A DNA stretch of 11,598 bases from contig DATEGF010000249.1 of the NCBI GenBank assembly GCA_035280245.1, forward strand, positions 1 through 11,598, in the 5' to 3' direction. Under the pieces are notes generated by a model. The model searched no databases. It was not told the DNA's origin and saw only the letters and a program-made list of their open reading frames with translations. This DNA is from DASZHJ01 sp035280245. Lineage in GTDB: Bacteria; Pseudomonadota; Alphaproteobacteria; ATCC43930; CGMCC-115725. Shown here piece by piece: positions 1 to 7,150 of this stretch. Within the stretch, counting starts at the first letter, position 1. Each line of letters starts with the position of its first letter. The position numbers were made by a program, and so were the translations under genes.

Positions 1-576
1 ACGAGCACGGGCTCCGCGGCGCCAACGATGCTGGGCGGCGGAGCGAGCGCTCCCGCTCCTCGTCGCACGGCGGTGGGCGAGACCGAGCCCGCGGGCGCGC
101 CTCGGATGATGCGTGTGGAACCGGCCGTCGCGCCGGCTCCGGGGCTCGAGCCCATGCCGCAGAATTTCTCGGAGGTAGTGGCACTCTTCGATCGCAAGCG
201 CGAGGCGCTGTTGCGCTCGCACCTCTTCGCCAACGTTCACCTCGTGCGCTTCGAGCCCGGCCGCATCGAGCTCAGACCCACGGAAGGCGCGCCGCGCGAT
301 CTCGCCAATCGGCTGGGCAAACTCTTGGGCGACTGGACCGGCGAGCGCTGGGTCGTCAGCGTCTCGCAGAACGAGGGCGAGCCCACGCTCCGCGAGCAGG
401 CGGCGGCGCGGGACGAGACGCTCCGCCACGAGGCCGCCGCCCATCCGCTGGTGCGCGCGGTGCTCGACGCTTTTCCCGGCGCCCGCATCGAGGCCGTGCG
501 CGACATGCGATCCGACGCGCCAGCGCCCGTCGATCCAGAGCCGTCCGCCGATGACGCGGATGAAGGAGAGCCATGA
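1..576 (+). CDS. dnaX: DNA polymerase III tau/gamma subunit, C-terminal part (5' end outside window)
   Basis: The frame is open from base 1 to the TGA at 574-576, so about 191 C-terminal residues are visible and the AAA+ clamp-loader ATPase part lies upstream of the window. After an Ala/Pro/Glu-rich linker (about 55 residues) comes a folded domain with FSEVVALFDRKREALL, then LVRFEPGRIELRP and RDLANRLGKLLGDWTGERW. This matches the C-terminal domain typical of alphaproteobacterial DnaX (PF12362 type), in this group part of the polymerase-binding tail of tau. The protein loads the beta clamp and bridges the replicative polymerase to the helicase. The end is an acidic tail. The gene overlaps ybaB by 4 bp (ATGA), and dnaX-ybaB-recR is a widespread bacterial order, which supports the assignment. 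A methionine codon at 28 is internal and should not be taken as the start. Confidence 0.93.
   Translation, partial: TSTGSAAPTMLGGGASAPAPRRTAVGETEPAGAPRMMRVEPAVAPAPGLEPMPQNFSEVVALFDRKREALLRSHLFANVHLVRFEPGRIELRPTEGAPRDLANRLGKLLGDWTGERWVVSVSQNEGEPTLREQAAARDETLRHEAAAHPLVRAVLDAFPGARIEAVRDMRSDAPAPVDPEPSADDADEGEP
563..568 (+). promoter_or_regulatory. ribosome binding site of ybaB
   Basis: AAGGAG lies inside the last codons of dnaX, four bases ahead of the ATG at 573. This strong Shine-Dalgarno sequence fixes the ybaB start that overlaps the dnaX stop, and suggests that ybaB is initiated independently as well as by coupling. Confidence 0.7.
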
Positions 577-896
577 AGAACCTCGGTCAGATGATGAAGC
601 AGGCGCAGCAGATGCAGGCCAAGATGGCGGAGCTGCAGGCGCGCCTCGCCGAGATGGAGATCGCGGGGCAGTCGGGCGGGGGCATGGTGCAGGCGACGCT
701 CACCGGCAAGGGCGAGCTCAGGAGCCTCAAGATAGACCCGTCCCTCGCCAAGGCCGACGAGGTCGAGGTGCTGGAGGACCTGGTGGTCGCGGCGGTCAAT
801 GACGCACGCCAACGCGCCGACGCCATGGTCACGGAAGAGATGAGCAAGCTCACCGGCGGCCTGCAACTCCCGCCGGGGATGAAGCTGCCGTTTTGA
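573..896 (+). CDS. ybaB: YbaB/EbfC family nucleoid-associated protein
   Basis: A 107-residue protein, the usual family length. It begins MKNLGQMMKQAQQMQAKM, the long N-terminal helix of YbaB, followed by a central sheet (GGGMVQATLTGKGELRSLKID) and a C-terminal helix ending GLQLPPGMKLPF, a very typical family tail. Family members are homodimers that bind DNA with little sequence preference and are thought to affect nucleoid organisation and gene expression. A direct link to RecR function has been suggested from the constant gene pairing, but that is an inference. The start overlaps the dnaX stop by 4 bp and recR follows after 46 bp, so the three genes are probably co-transcribed. Nothing is unusual in length or residues. 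Confidence 0.96.
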   Translation: MKNLGQMMKQAQQMQAKMAELQARLAEMEIAGQSGGGMVQATLTGKGELRSLKIDPSLAKADEVEVLEDLVVAAVNDARQRADAMVTEEMSKLTGGLQLPPGMKLPF

Positions 897-942
897 TGTT
901 GATGCCGGGGTCGCATTTTCTCACCGTCATGGCCGGGTACGC

Positions 943-1530
943 ATGTCGGACCTGGATGCGCTGATCCAACTCCTCGCCAAACTCCCCGGCCTGGGCCCGC
1001 GCTCGGCGCGACGCGCGGCGCTGCACCTCGTGAAGCGGAAGGAGAGTTTGATGCAGCCGCTCGCCGACGTGATGCGCGCGGCAGCGGAGCGGATCCGGGC
1101 CTGCGCGACTTGCGGCAATCTCGATACGGACGATCCCTGCGCACTCTGCCGCGATCCCCGCCGAGATCCGCACGTGCTCTGCGTCGTCGAGGACGTGGCC
1201 GATCTCTGGGCGATCGAGCGCACGGCGGCGTTCCGCGGCCGCTATCACGTGCTTGGCGGCACGCTCTCGGCGCTCGAGGGCATCGGACCCGAGGATCTCC
1301 GCATCGACGCCTTGATCGCGCGCGCGACCGGCGGCGAGGTCCGGGAGCTGATCCTGGCGCTCAACGCCACTGTCGAGGGCCAGACCACCGCGCATTACGT
1401 GACCGACCGCCTTGCCGGCACCAGTGTCGCGGTGACGCGCCTCGCCCATGGCGTTCCCGTGGGCGGCGAGCTCGATTATCTCGATGAGGGCACGCTGAGC
1501 GCGGCGCTCGCTCAGCGCCGGCCACTCTAG
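943..1530 (+). CDS. recR: Recombination mediator protein RecR
   Basis: A 195-residue protein, close to the usual 198-201. In order it shows a helix-hairpin-helix DNA-binding motif (LPGLGPRSARR, residues 14-24), a four-cysteine zinc finger (C54-x2-C57, C66-x2-C69), a Toprim domain from about residue 77 (VVEDVADLWAIE), and the conserved end VPVGGELDYLDEGTLSAAL. RecR with RecO, and RecF where present, loads RecA onto SSB-coated single-stranded DNA at gaps. No earlier in-frame start is visible after the ybaB stop, and MSDLDALIQLLAKLPGLG is the expected N-terminus, so the ATG at 943 is chosen even though no good Shine-Dalgarno precedes it. The gene ends 4 bp before the stop of the convergent rmuC, with no room for an ordinary terminator between them. 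Confidence 0.97.
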   Translation: MSDLDALIQLLAKLPGLGPRSARRAALHLVKRKESLMQPLADVMRAAAERIRACATCGNLDTDDPCALCRDPRRDPHVLCVVEDVADLWAIERTAAFRGRYHVLGGTLSALEGIGPEDLRIDALIARATGGEVRELILALNATVEGQTTAHYVTDRLAGTSVAVTRLAHGVPVGGELDYLDEGTLSAALAQRRPL

Positions 1531-1534
1531 CGCG

Positions 1535-2881
1535 CTACTCCGCCACCAACCTCGGCGGGAGCTGCAGCTCGGGCTCGGGCGCGGACTCGGGCTCGACCTC
1601 GATGAGGGTGCTCTCCTCGGCGGTCTGGACCGCGAAGCTCGGCAGGCTTTGCGGCAGCGGCTTCGGCGGCTCGACGCCAAGCCGAGCGAGGCCGCGCACC
1701 CGCGGCAGGAGCCGCTGATTGATCGAGCCCGTGAATTTCATGAAGTTGTCGACGGCGTTCTTGAGGCCCGCACCGGTGCGCGCGGCGTGGCTCAGCACGA
1801 CGCCGAGGCTCTCGAGCATCGCGCGGGTCTTGTCGACGATCTCCTGCTGGTTCTCCATCTGCCGGAGCCGGCGGATCTCGGTGCTGGCCATCAGGAGCGC
1901 CGAGTGCAGGCCCGCGGGTCCCGCCGGGATGATCTGCGCCGCGCGCGCGCGCTGGAAGAACTCGGCGTCGGCGCGGCGGAGGCGCTCGAGTGCGGCCTCG
2001 TTCGGCAGATACATGAGGCTGATGATGTTGGGGTCGTCGCGGCCGGCTTGCTTGCAGGCGGCATAGACGGCGTTTCGATAATCCTTTTCGGCGAGCGCCC
2101 GCAGGTGCTGGTTCATGGTGCGCGCGAGGCCGTCGTAGGCGGCGGCTTCCTGATCGGTGCCCTCATGCTTGGCGATCTCCAGCATGAATTTGGAGGCCTT
2201 GCAGTCGATCACCAGCACCGTGTCGGTGGGCAGGAAGACCACTGCGTCGGGCCGGAGCCGGCGACCGGTCTCCTCGTCGACCGTGGTCTGCTGGAGGACG
2301 AAGTCGCGGCCGACCTCGAGGCCGAAGGACTGCAGCGTATTCGCGAGGCCGATCTCCGCGAGCTCGCCGGCGCCGCCGGGGCTGGTCACCGCCCGCATCA
2401 GCAGCTCCATCTCGCCGCCGGTCTTGTTGACGCGGTCGTCGAGCACCGCGACCAACTGCGCCACCTCCGCCACCTGCTTGAGCAAGGTCTCGCTCACCCG
2501 CCGGACGCGGTCCTCGGTTTGCTGCTTCGCCTCGTTGGACTCGCGCTTGTGATCGTCGAGCAACTTGGAGGAGACCTGCGCCGCCGTCTCGCTCACTGCG
2601 CCCCTGGCGGCGTCGGTCATCTCTTTCCGCAGGCGCTCGAAGTCCGCGAGCCGGGTCTGGATCGCCGCGAGCTCGGCCTGGGCTGCCGCGGCGCCACGCT
2701 CGGCCGCGACTCGAGCCTCGACCGCGGCGTCGCGGTCATGCAGTGCCGATTCGATCCGCGACTGCGAGGCGGCGTAGTCGGCTTCCGCCTGGCTTTCGCG
2801 CCGGCGCAGCCAAAGCGTCGTCAGCGCCACGGAGGCGCCGGACGCCAGCACCACGAAACCCAGCGTCAGGTAGAGGTCCAT
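1535..2881 (-). CDS. rmuC: DNA recombination protein RmuC
   Basis: With the start at 2881 the protein has 448 residues. It has one N-terminal membrane segment (about 4-24), a long Glu/Ala-rich coiled coil (about 27-150), and the RmuC domain (about 165-400) with GELAEIGLANTLQSFGL, RPDAVVFLP, VIDCKAS and YLPNEAALERL. The PD (211-212) and DCK (226-228) residues fit the PD-(D/E)xK nuclease-like core proposed for this family. RmuC limits recombination at short inverted repeats in E. coli and is predicted to cut DNA; its biochemistry is poorly defined. An ATG at 2926 would add 15 residues (463 in all), but it lacks a spaced ribosome site, whereas AAGGG sits 6 bases before 2881. The C-terminal tail is Glu/Pro-rich and probably disordered. 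It is transcribed against recR and divergently from def. Confidence 0.95.
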   Translation of the reverse strand: MDLYLTLGFVVLASGASVALTTLWLRRRESQAEADYAASQSRIESALHDRDAAVEARVAAERGAAAAQAELAAIQTRLADFERLRKEMTDAARGAVSETAAQVSSKLLDDHKRESNEAKQQTEDRVRRVSETLLKQVAEVAQLVAVLDDRVNKTGGEMELLMRAVTSPGGAGELAEIGLANTLQSFGLEVGRDFVLQQTTVDEETGRRLRPDAVVFLPTDTVLVIDCKASKFMLEIAKHEGTDQEAAAYDGLARTMNQHLRALAEKDYRNAVYAACKQAGRDDPNIISLMYLPNEAALERLRRADAEFFQRARAAQIIPAGPAGLHSALLMASTEIRRLRQMENQQEIVDKTRAMLESLGVVLSHAARTGAGLKNAVDNFMKFTGSINQRLLPRVRGLARLGVEPPKPLPQSLPSFAVQTAEESTLIEVEPESAPEPELQLPPRLVAE

Positions 2882-2887
2882 CGAAGG

Positions 2888-2892
2888 CCCTT
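2888..2892 (-). promoter_or_regulatory. ribosome binding site deciding the rmuC start
   Basis: On the minus strand AAGGG is followed by six bases and then the ATG at 2881. The alternative ATG at 2926 has only TAGG directly against it, too close to work well. This favours the shorter RmuC, which then begins just before its membrane segment. Confidence 0.55.
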
Positions 2893-3022
2893 GCTGCGCA
2901 AAGAGGTGCCCAATTGCCGGTTTCATCCTAGCAGGACGAAACGGGAACGAAAGAACTTCCCGCGCGATTTTTAGGCGTATCGGCGCTACCGGAAGAAGGG
3001 GTTAGTGGCTCGGTACCAAGGG

Positions 3023-3051
3023 TTGACGCGTCCCGCCGCCAAGCCTACCTA
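3023..3051 (+). promoter_or_regulatory. candidate promoter for the def operon
   Basis: TTGACG (3023-3028) is a five-of-six match to the -35 consensus. About 16-17 bases later lies CTACCT/TACCTA, a weak -10 that fits the loose alphaproteobacterial form better than the E. coli one. It lies 28 bases ahead of the def ATG at 3079, inside the only intergenic gap before def, and the upstream neighbour rmuC points the other way, so a plus-strand promoter is required somewhere here. The position is a prediction from pattern only. Confidence 0.42.
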
Positions 3052-3078
3052 AAGGGCCGATCTCCCTGGGAATTCAGC

Positions 3079-3600
3079 ATGTCGATTCTGCCGATTATCA
3101 CCGCGCCGGACCCGCGCCTCAAACTCAAGGCGAAGCCGGTGAAGGCGGTGGACGACCAGGTTCGGCGCCTGATGGACGACATGCTGGAGACCATGTACCT
3201 GGCGCCTGGCATCGGACTCGCGGCACCCCAGGTCGGCGTCCTGAGGCGCGTCCTGGTGCTTGACGTCGCCGGCGACGGCGACAAGCCCGCGCCGCTCAAG
3301 ATGGCGAACCCGGAGATCCTCTGGAAATCGGAAGACCTCGCGACCTACAGCGAGGGCTGCCTGTCGCTCCCCGAGCACTATGCCGACGTGACGCGTCCCG
3401 CCGAGATCAAAGTCCGCTATCTCGACGACCAGAACGAGGCCCGCGAGCTCCATGCCAAGGGCTTGCTCGCGACCGTGATCCAGCACGAGATGGATCACCT
3501 CGAGGGCACGCTCTTCGTCGACCACATTTCGTCCCTCAAGCGTGGGATCATCCTGCGCAAGCTCGCCAAGGCCAAGCGCCAGGCCGAGGTTCCCGCCTGA
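3079..3600 (+). CDS. def: Peptide deformylase
   Basis: A 173-residue type I-like enzyme of normal length. All three family motifs are intact: GIGLAAPQ (44-51), EGCLSLP (92-98) and QHEMDH (135-140). C94, H136 and H140 are the metal ligands (usually iron in the cell) and E137 is the catalytic acid. It removes the formyl group from the N-terminal methionine of nascent proteins at the ribosome. The ATG at 3079 has GGGA (3068-3071) seven bases upstream, and MSILPIITAPDPRLK is a typical N-terminus. It is first in a plus-strand run with fmt, which puts the group on initiator tRNA; def-fmt pairing is widespread. Here a DUF3124-type gene sits between the two. Confidence 0.97.
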   Translation: MSILPIITAPDPRLKLKAKPVKAVDDQVRRLMDDMLETMYLAPGIGLAAPQVGVLRRVLVLDVAGDGDKPAPLKMANPEILWKSEDLATYSEGCLSLPEHYADVTRPAEIKVRYLDDQNEARELHAKGLLATVIQHEMDHLEGTLFVDHISSLKRGIILRKLAKAKRQAEVPA

Positions 3601-3675
3601 ATTTCCGCCTCGTCCGGTTTCGAGTAGGATGACGGCGTCTCAGCCACGGCGTTTTCCCCACCGGATAGGGCATCG

Positions 3676-4227
3676 ATGGCACTCCCGCGCTTCCTCACGC
3701 TCTCGCTCCTTGCCGCGCTGACGCTGGCAGCGGGCTCGAACGCCGCCGAGGCCCAAGCCGCGAAACCGTCCGCGCCCGGTCCGCTCGCGCGTTTTCAATC
3801 CTCGCTCGCGCCACCGCCGGCGCCCGCGGAGATCAAGCTGCATCAGAGTGTCTACGTGCCCGCCTATTCGAGCCTCATGGGCTCGGGCGGTGCGGCGCAG
3901 CTCGACCTCGCGGTGACGCTCTCGGTCCGCAACACCTCCGCGACGCTGCCGCTGGTCGTGGAGCGGATCGACTACTACGACTCCGCCGGAAACCTGGTCG
4001 AGCATTACGTGCCGACGACGGTGGCGATCCGGCCCTTCGGCAGCATCGAGGTCCTCATTCCGACTCACGACGTACGCGGCGGCACGAGCGCGAATTTTGT
4101 CGTGGATTGGGGCGCCACCGCGCCGATCTCAGAGCCGGTGATCGAGGCCGTCATGGTGGGATCGAGCGGCAGTCGCGGCTTCTCCTTCGTCTCGCCCGGC
4201 CGCCCGATCCACGTCGTGGGGCAGTAG
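3676..4227 (+). CDS. Secreted DUF3124-type protein of unknown function
   Basis: A 183-residue protein with a Sec signal peptide: basic MALPR start, hydrophobic stretch to about residue 19, and a likely cut near the Ala-rich SNAAEAQA (about 21-28). No lipobox cysteine is present, so it is probably periplasmic or released. After a Pro/Ala-rich linker, the mature domain carries SVYVPAYS, VTLSVRNTS, ERIDYYDSAGNLVEHY, GGTSANFVVDWG and EPVIEAVMVG, which I recognise as the DUF3124 (PF11322) pattern. The beta-rich sequence suggests a small all-beta fold. No catalytic motif is visible and no function can be given. GGG lies five bases before the ATG at 3676. It is 75 bp after def and 21 bp before fmt on the same strand, so co-transcription is likely, but a role in formyl-methionine metabolism does not follow, because this protein is exported. 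Confidence 0.85.
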   Translation: MALPRFLTLSLLAALTLAAGSNAAEAQAAKPSAPGPLARFQSSLAPPPAPAEIKLHQSVYVPAYSSLMGSGGAAQLDLAVTLSVRNTSATLPLVVERIDYYDSAGNLVEHYVPTTVAIRPFGSIEVLIPTHDVRGGTSANFVVDWGATAPISEPVIEAVMVGSSGSRGFSFVSPGRPIHVVGQ

Positions 4228-4248
4228 CGGGTCCAACGCCCCGGTCCC

Positions 4249-5166
4249 ATGACGCTCCGCCTCGCCTTCATGGGAACGCCGGATTTTTCAGTGCCGATCC
4301 TGCGGGCGCTGATCGCGGCGGGACATGAGGTCATCGCGGTCTATACGCAGCCACCGCGGCCCGCGGGGCGCGGGCATCGGGAGCAGCCCTCGCCGGTACA
4401 GCGCGCGGCGGATGCCGCCGGTATTCCGGTCCACGCGCCGGCGAAGCTCGACGCGGCCGAGCAGGAGAGGTTTCGCGCGCTCGGGCTCGACGCCGCAGTC
4501 GTGGCAGCCTACGGGCTCATCCTGCCGAAACAGGTGCTCGCGGCGCCGCGGCTCGGCTGTCTCAATGTGCATGCCTCGCTGCTGCCGCGTTGGCGCGGCG
4601 CAGCGCCGATCCAGCGCGCGATCCTAGCGGGAGACACGGAGACTGGCGTCACCATCATGCAGATGGACGAGGGCCTCGACACCGGCGCCATCCTGCTCGC
4701 GGAGCCGGTGTCCATCGGCCGCGAGACGACGGCGGCCACATTGCATGACAAGCTCGCGGCGCTGGGCGCGCGGCTCATCGTGAGGACGCTCGCGGATCGC
4801 GCCGACGGCACCCTTGTCGCCCGTCCGCAGCCGGCCGAGGGCGTGACCTACGCGAAGAAACTCGCGCGCGATGAAGGCAGGCTCGACTGGCGTAAGCCCG
4901 CGGCCGAGCTCGAGCTGGTGGTGCGCGCGCTCAACCCGGCGCCGGGCGTCTGGTTCGAGTACGGCGGCGAGCGCATCAAGGTGCTGGCGGCGGTGCAGGC
5001 GAGCGGGAGCGAAGCGCCGCCAGGCACCGTCCTCGACGGTGCCCTCACGATCGCCTGCGGCGCGGGTGCGCTCCGCTTGACGCGGCTGCAGCGCTCGGGG
5101 CGCGCCGCGATGGATGCGGAGGCTTTTCTGCGTGGATATCCGCTGCCGCAGGGCACGCGGCTCTGA
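4249..5166 (+). CDS. fmt: Methionyl-tRNA formyltransferase
   Basis: A 305-residue protein, near the usual 310-315. The N-terminal formyltransferase domain (about 1-190) has the FMGTPDF opening (7-13), the NVHASLLPRWRGAAPI catalytic stretch with N106 and H108, and D144 in MDEGLDTGAIL, the expected catalytic triad. The C-terminal tRNA-binding domain (about 205-300) has VTYAKKLARDEGRLDW and ALNPAPGVWFEY. It transfers formyl from 10-formyl-tetrahydrofolate to Met-tRNA(fMet) in the cytoplasm, the reaction later undone on proteins by Def. The ATG at 4249 gives the standard MTLRLAFMGTPDF N-terminus; no strong Shine-Dalgarno is visible in the 21-bp gap. The stop shares one base with the truA start (TGATG), so the two are almost certainly coupled. 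Confidence 0.97.
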   Translation: MTLRLAFMGTPDFSVPILRALIAAGHEVIAVYTQPPRPAGRGHREQPSPVQRAADAAGIPVHAPAKLDAAEQERFRALGLDAAVVAAYGLILPKQVLAAPRLGCLNVHASLLPRWRGAAPIQRAILAGDTETGVTIMQMDEGLDTGAILLAEPVSIGRETTAATLHDKLAALGARLIVRTLADRADGTLVARPQPAEGVTYAKKLARDEGRLDWRKPAAELELVVRALNPAPGVWFEYGGERIKVLAAVQASGSEAPPGTVLDGALTIACGAGALRLTRLQRSGRAAMDAEAFLRGYPLPQGTRL

Positions 5167-5909
5167 TGCCGCGCTACAAGCTCATGCTCGAATACGATGG
5201 GACGGGCCTTGTCGGCTGGCAGCGCCAGGCGAGTGGGCTCTCCGTCCAAGAGATCCTGGAGACAGCGGTGGAGCGCTTCTGCGGCGCGGCCGTGCGCGTC
5301 AATGGCGCCGGCCGCACCGACGCGGGCGTGCACGCGCTGGCGCAGGTGGCGCATCTCGATCTCCCGCGCGAAGCTGATCCCGACGAGATCCGCGGCGCGC
5401 TCAATCATCACGTGCGGCCGCACGCGGTCTCGGTGCTGGCCGTTGAGCCGGCGGCGCCGACGTTCCATGCGCGGACCTCCGCGCGGGGCCGGCACTACCG
5501 CTACCGCATCCTGAACCGTCGCGCGCCGCCGGCGCTCGAGCGCGATCGGGTCTGGCACGTCGGGCCGCTGCTCGATGTTGCGGCAATGCAGGAAGGCGCG
5601 CGCCATCTCTTGGGCAAGCACGATTTCAGCACCTTCCGCGATTCGCTCTGCCAGGCGAAATCACCGATCAAGACGCTCGACTCCCTCGACGTCGAGCGCG
5701 TGGGCGAGGAGGTCGTCATCGAGGCGCGGGCGCGCTCGTTCCTGCACCATCAGGTGCGCAACATCGTGGGGACCCTGAAGCTGGTGGGCCTGGGCAAATG
5801 GTCGCCGCTCCGCGTGAAGCGCGCGCTCGAGGCACGCGATCGCCGCGCCGGCGGACCCACGGCTCCTGCCCAGGGCCTCGCTCTGGTGGCCGTGATCTAT
5901 CCGGCCTAG
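5166..5909 (+). CDS. truA: tRNA pseudouridine(38-40) synthase TruA
   Basis: A 247-residue protein of normal length. It opens with MPRYKLMLEYDGTGLVGWQRQ and has the family motif GRTDAGVHA (49-57) with D52 as the catalytic aspartate. Later TruA signatures are also present: ARGRHYRYRILNR, KHDFSTFRDS and SFLHHQVRNIVGTL. The enzyme makes pseudouridine at positions 38-40 of the anticodon arm of many tRNAs and acts as a homodimer. The start overlaps the fmt stop by one base, so it is last in the def-fmt-truA unit. Its TAG stop overlaps the stop of the convergent exoD within a CTAG palindrome, so neither gene has a terminator between their ends. Confidence 0.97.
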   Translation: MPRYKLMLEYDGTGLVGWQRQASGLSVQEILETAVERFCGAAVRVNGAGRTDAGVHALAQVAHLDLPREADPDEIRGALNHHVRPHAVSVLAVEPAAPTFHARTSARGRHYRYRILNRRAPPALERDRVWHVGPLLDVAAMQEGARHLLGKHDFSTFRDSLCQAKSPIKTLDSLDVERVGEEVVIEARARSFLHHQVRNIVGTLKLVGLGKWSPLRVKRALEARDRRAGGPTAPAQGLALVAVIYPA

Positions 5910-6526
5910 CCGAGGAGTTCCAGGATCGCGAGGGCGCCGCCCGCGACCAGGGCGGCGTTCCATACGAGCGCCAGGATGCCGAATAGGAGGCCGAGGCCGA
6001 GCGCGCGGCTGTCCTCCTCCATGAGCCCCAGCGCCAGCACGATCAGCGCATAGGCGATCGCCCCATTGCCGAAGGGGATGGGCAGGGCCAGCACGACACT
6101 TTGGAGAATGACCGCGACGCCGATGATCCGCGTGCCGATCGGGTCGGTGAGCCACGACGGTCGCGGCCGAAGCCAACCCTCCGCCTTGCGGATCGTCGGC
6201 AGGATCCGGTTGAGGAAGCGGGCATATCCCGTTGACGTCACGGACCATCGGCGCACGCGCCGCGGGACCCACGGCGACGACCAGCCCATCGCGAGCTGCG
6301 CGCCGAGCACGACGAGAGCGATCGCGAAGGGAAGCGAGAAGCCGGGAATGTGCGGACCCGGAATCGCATTGAAGAGCGCGGGCACCAGGATGAGCAGACC
6401 GAAGCCGTGATCGGCGAGCGCATCGAGGAGCTCGCCCACGCTGATCCGCTCCGTCGTGTGGCTCACGAGAATCAGCGCGAGCGCCGCGGAGATCCGGCCG
6501 CGGGTCTCTGTGCCGGCCGGCGTCAA
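5906..6526 (-). CDS. exoD: ExoD-family membrane protein (exopolysaccharide synthesis ExoD)
   Basis: I place the start at the TTG at 6526, giving 206 residues, the usual ExoD length. A longer frame exists up to 6862, but its extra N-terminus is an Arg-rich shadow of the upstream membrane gene. The ExoD pattern is clear: RISVGELLDALADHGFG (27-43), LFNAIPGPHIPGFSLPF (51-67), MGWSSPWVPR (80-89), RPSWLTDPIGTR (122-133) and ALPIPFGNG (147-155). There are about four hydrophobic segments (roughly 43-80, 134-150, 156-168, 176-202). ExoD was named from Sinorhizobium mutants with altered exopolysaccharide and alkali sensitivity; its molecular activity is not known to me. The TTG overlaps the upstream TGA (TTGA), and no ribosome site is evident, which points to reinitiation after the preceding gene. 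Confidence 0.87.
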   Translation of the reverse strand: MTPAGTETRGRISAALALILVSHTTERISVGELLDALADHGFGLLILVPALFNAIPGPHIPGFSLPFAIALVVLGAQLAMGWSSPWVPRRVRRWSVTSTGYARFLNRILPTIRKAEGWLRPRPSWLTDPIGTRIIGVAVILQSVVLALPIPFGNGAIAYALIVLALGLMEEDSRALGLGLLFGILALVWNAALVAGGALAILELLG

Positions 6527-7140
6527 GCGAGCGCCGTCGAGAGGTGGCTCAGCCCAACCGCCATGACGAAGTCGAGCAGCACCACGATGATCGGCAATGG
6601 AATGCCGGAATCGAGCGCGACCCACGCCACGTACCATTCGTAGGCGAGGACGCCGAGCTCCAGCGTGATGGCAATCCCGATCGCGACGTGGGCGAGGGAC
6701 CAGCCGAGCATCGGTACGTTGGCGGGATCGGCAGTGGGATCGACGAGCCCGCTCGCGCCCGCGAACAGCGCCGCGCTCACCAGGATCGCCACCGCGAGCG
6801 GCACCTGGATCCAGTTGTAGGTCGAGACGAAGAGCCAGAACCGATCCACGCGTCCGTGCCACAGCACGAGTGCGTAGATGACTGCGATCAGGATCACCCA
6901 GGTCGCGAGGGGCCCGACGATCTCGACCAGCGCGCTACCCGGCTCCGCAGTCTCGCCGCCGAGGATGAGTCCCTTGACCGCGAGGATCGCTGCGTTGAGC
7001 GGCAGCACGAGAGCCATCGCCCAGAAGGAGCGCAAGCCCCCGCTGCGGGTGCCGTCGAAGCCAGCGAGGCCACGCATGTCGAGGAACGCAAGCCGCCAGG
7101 CGCCGTGAAGCGCGCGCCAGATCTCGGCGAGGCTCGGCAT
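6523..7140 (-). CDS. Integral membrane protein of unknown function
   Basis: A 205-residue protein that I do not firmly recognise. An amphipathic N-terminus with LHGAWRLAFLDMRGLAGFD (about 11-29) is followed by about five hydrophobic segments (roughly 39-60, 72-94, 103-128, 145-175, 182-202). A STYNW motif (106-110) lies at the start of the third, next to a charged HGRVDRFW loop. The layout vaguely recalls Yip1-like small membrane proteins, but this is a weak resemblance. The ATG at 7140 is 10 bases after the dapE stop, and the gene overlaps exoD by 4 bp. Codon use shows the high third-position GC expected of a true gene here, and the opposite strand gives only a polar, unlikely product. Its place suggests a role linked to the cell envelope together with ExoD, which is inference only. 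Confidence 0.8.
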   Translation of the reverse strand: MPSLAEIWRALHGAWRLAFLDMRGLAGFDGTRSGGLRSFWAMALVLPLNAAILAVKGLILGGETAEPGSALVEIVGPLATWVILIAVIYALVLWHGRVDRFWLFVSTYNWIQVPLAVAILVSAALFAGASGLVDPTADPANVPMLGWSLAHVAIGIAITLELGVLAYEWYVAWVALDSGIPLPIIVVLLDFVMAVGLSHLSTALA

Positions 7141-7150
7141 CGCGCGGGGC

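Noticed and set aside
2942..2971. CGGGAA/TTCCCG inverted repeat followed by TTTTT between rmuC and def
   Set aside because: It looks like a weak plus-strand terminator, but no plus-strand gene ends before it, the stem is only 6 bp, and a role as operator has no further support.
1649..2974. A 441-codon plus-strand open frame opposite rmuC
   Set aside because: It mirrors a clear RmuC gene on the minus strand; its product is a His/Gly/Arg/Glu-rich shadow with no recognisable domain, as expected from GC-rich third positions.
3632..3653. Repeated ACGGCGT words in the gap between def and the DUF3124 gene
   Set aside because: They are short direct repeats in GC-rich sequence and form no stem or recognised site; chance is the simplest explanation.
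6527..6862. Extended N-terminus for exoD reaching 6862
   Set aside because: The added 112 residues are a shadow of the upstream membrane protein gene, and ExoD family length is reached from the TTG at 6526.
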